Below are positions 15,487 to 15,840 of a stretch of 15,840 nt of DNA, piece by piece (the stretch's first letter is position 1; each line of letters begins with the position of its first letter). This DNA comes from Gp6-AA40 sp050742535 (GTDB lineage Bacteria; Acidobacteriota; Vicinamibacteria; Vicinamibacterales; UBA2999): assembly GCA_050742535.1 (NCBI GenBank), contig JBOGIQ010000117.1, positions 1 to 15,840 of the forward strand. The letters are read 5' to 3'. The position numbers and the translations under genes are program-made. Under the pieces are notes generated by a model, which did not search any database, had not been told where the DNA came from, and worked only from the letters and a program-made list of their open reading frames with translations.

Positions 15487-15840
15487 ATGAGCTTCGGACC
15501 GTCATTGTCCCCGAATCGCGATGGGTTGTTCCGGCTGGTGGCGGATAGCCTGCCGCTCCTCGTCTGGATTTCCGGCCTCGACAAACGCTGCACCTACTTC
15601 AACAAGCCATGGCTCGACTTCACCGGGCGATCACTGGAGTCCGAGATCGGCGATGGTTGGGCGGACGGTGTGCACGCCGACGATCTGCAGCATTGCCTGG
15701 ACACGTACACCAGCGCGTTCGATCATCGCGAACCGTTCATGATGGAGTATCGGCTGCGGCGGCATGACGGCGAGTACCGGTGGGTCTTGGACAATGCAGC
15801 GCCGCTGTTCGATCCTGATGGCTCGTTCGCGGGTTACTTC
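15487..15840 (+). CDS. PAS-domain signalling protein (3' partial)
   Basis: The frame starts at an ATG with GGGAAGG 4 nt before it and remains open at the window end; 118 residues are visible. They form a PAS fold of the type PAS_3/PAC: FRLVADSLPLLVWISGLDKRCTYFNKPWLDFTGR, then a DGWADGVHADDLQHC segment, YRLRRHDGEYRWVLDNAAP and FDPDGSFAGYF. Such domains usually sit at the N-terminus of a sensor histidine kinase or diguanylate cyclase; the output domain is beyond the window. No membrane segment comes before the PAS, so it is probably cytoplasmic. It diverges from the cupin gene across 199 bp in which I see no convincing promoter. Confidence 0.85.
   Translation, partial: MSFGPSLSPNRDGLFRLVADSLPLLVWISGLDKRCTYFNKPWLDFTGRSLESEIGDGWADGVHADDLQHCLDTYTSAFDHREPFMMEYRLRRHDGEYRWVLDNAAPLFDPDGSFAGYF

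Overview
This is a GC-rich, densely coded bacterial chromosome segment with no phage, plasmid, transposase or RNA genes. The organism is most likely an acidobacterium, perhaps of the Vicinamibacteria. That is an inference from high GC, the mix of gene families, and three kinds of short intergenic repeat of a style I associate with that group. No marker gene proves it. The longest gene-free stretch is 15288-15486 (199 bp), so no gap exceeds 300 bases.

Layout. (1) 1-2493, plus strand: the end of a LiaF-like membrane-stress protein, a LytS-type histidine kinase and a LytTR response regulator overlapping it by 4 bp, then a small uncharacterised protein. (2) 2544-7419, minus strand, read right to left: a methyltransferase-like protein of unknown target, a stand-alone MetE-type methionine synthase core, formate-tetrahydrofolate ligase and a RimJ/RimL-like acetyltransferase. 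The middle pair form a one-carbon/methionine unit. A large AT-rich inverted repeat lies just before the synthase, and a GAACC-rich repeat just before the acetyltransferase. (3) 7496-14851, plus strand: aldehyde dehydrogenase, a 3-hydroxyisobutyrate-dehydrogenase-family reductase and a carboxymuconolactone-decarboxylase-family protein, almost without gaps. These are followed by a large GT-C-like membrane protein, a DASS-type anion transporter and a DUF418 membrane protein. (4) 14823-15287, minus strand: an exported cupin whose 3' end overlaps the DUF418 gene. (5) 15487 to the end, plus strand: the start of a PAS-domain signalling protein cut by the window edge.

Working together. The left block looks like envelope-stress sensing. 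The minus block charges folate with formate and makes methionine, possibly using methyl groups from an unusual donor because the synthase lacks the folate-binding N-terminal half of MetE. The plus block looks catabolic: an aldehyde is oxidised, a beta-hydroxyacid is oxidised or its semialdehyde reduced, and a CMD protein handles a ring-derived or peroxidic intermediate, with a dicarboxylate-type transporter further along. The substrate cannot be read from the sequence. I found no clearly new system. The best second looks are the methyltransferase/MetE-core/Fhs neighbourhood with its repeat hairpin, and the three repeat classes.
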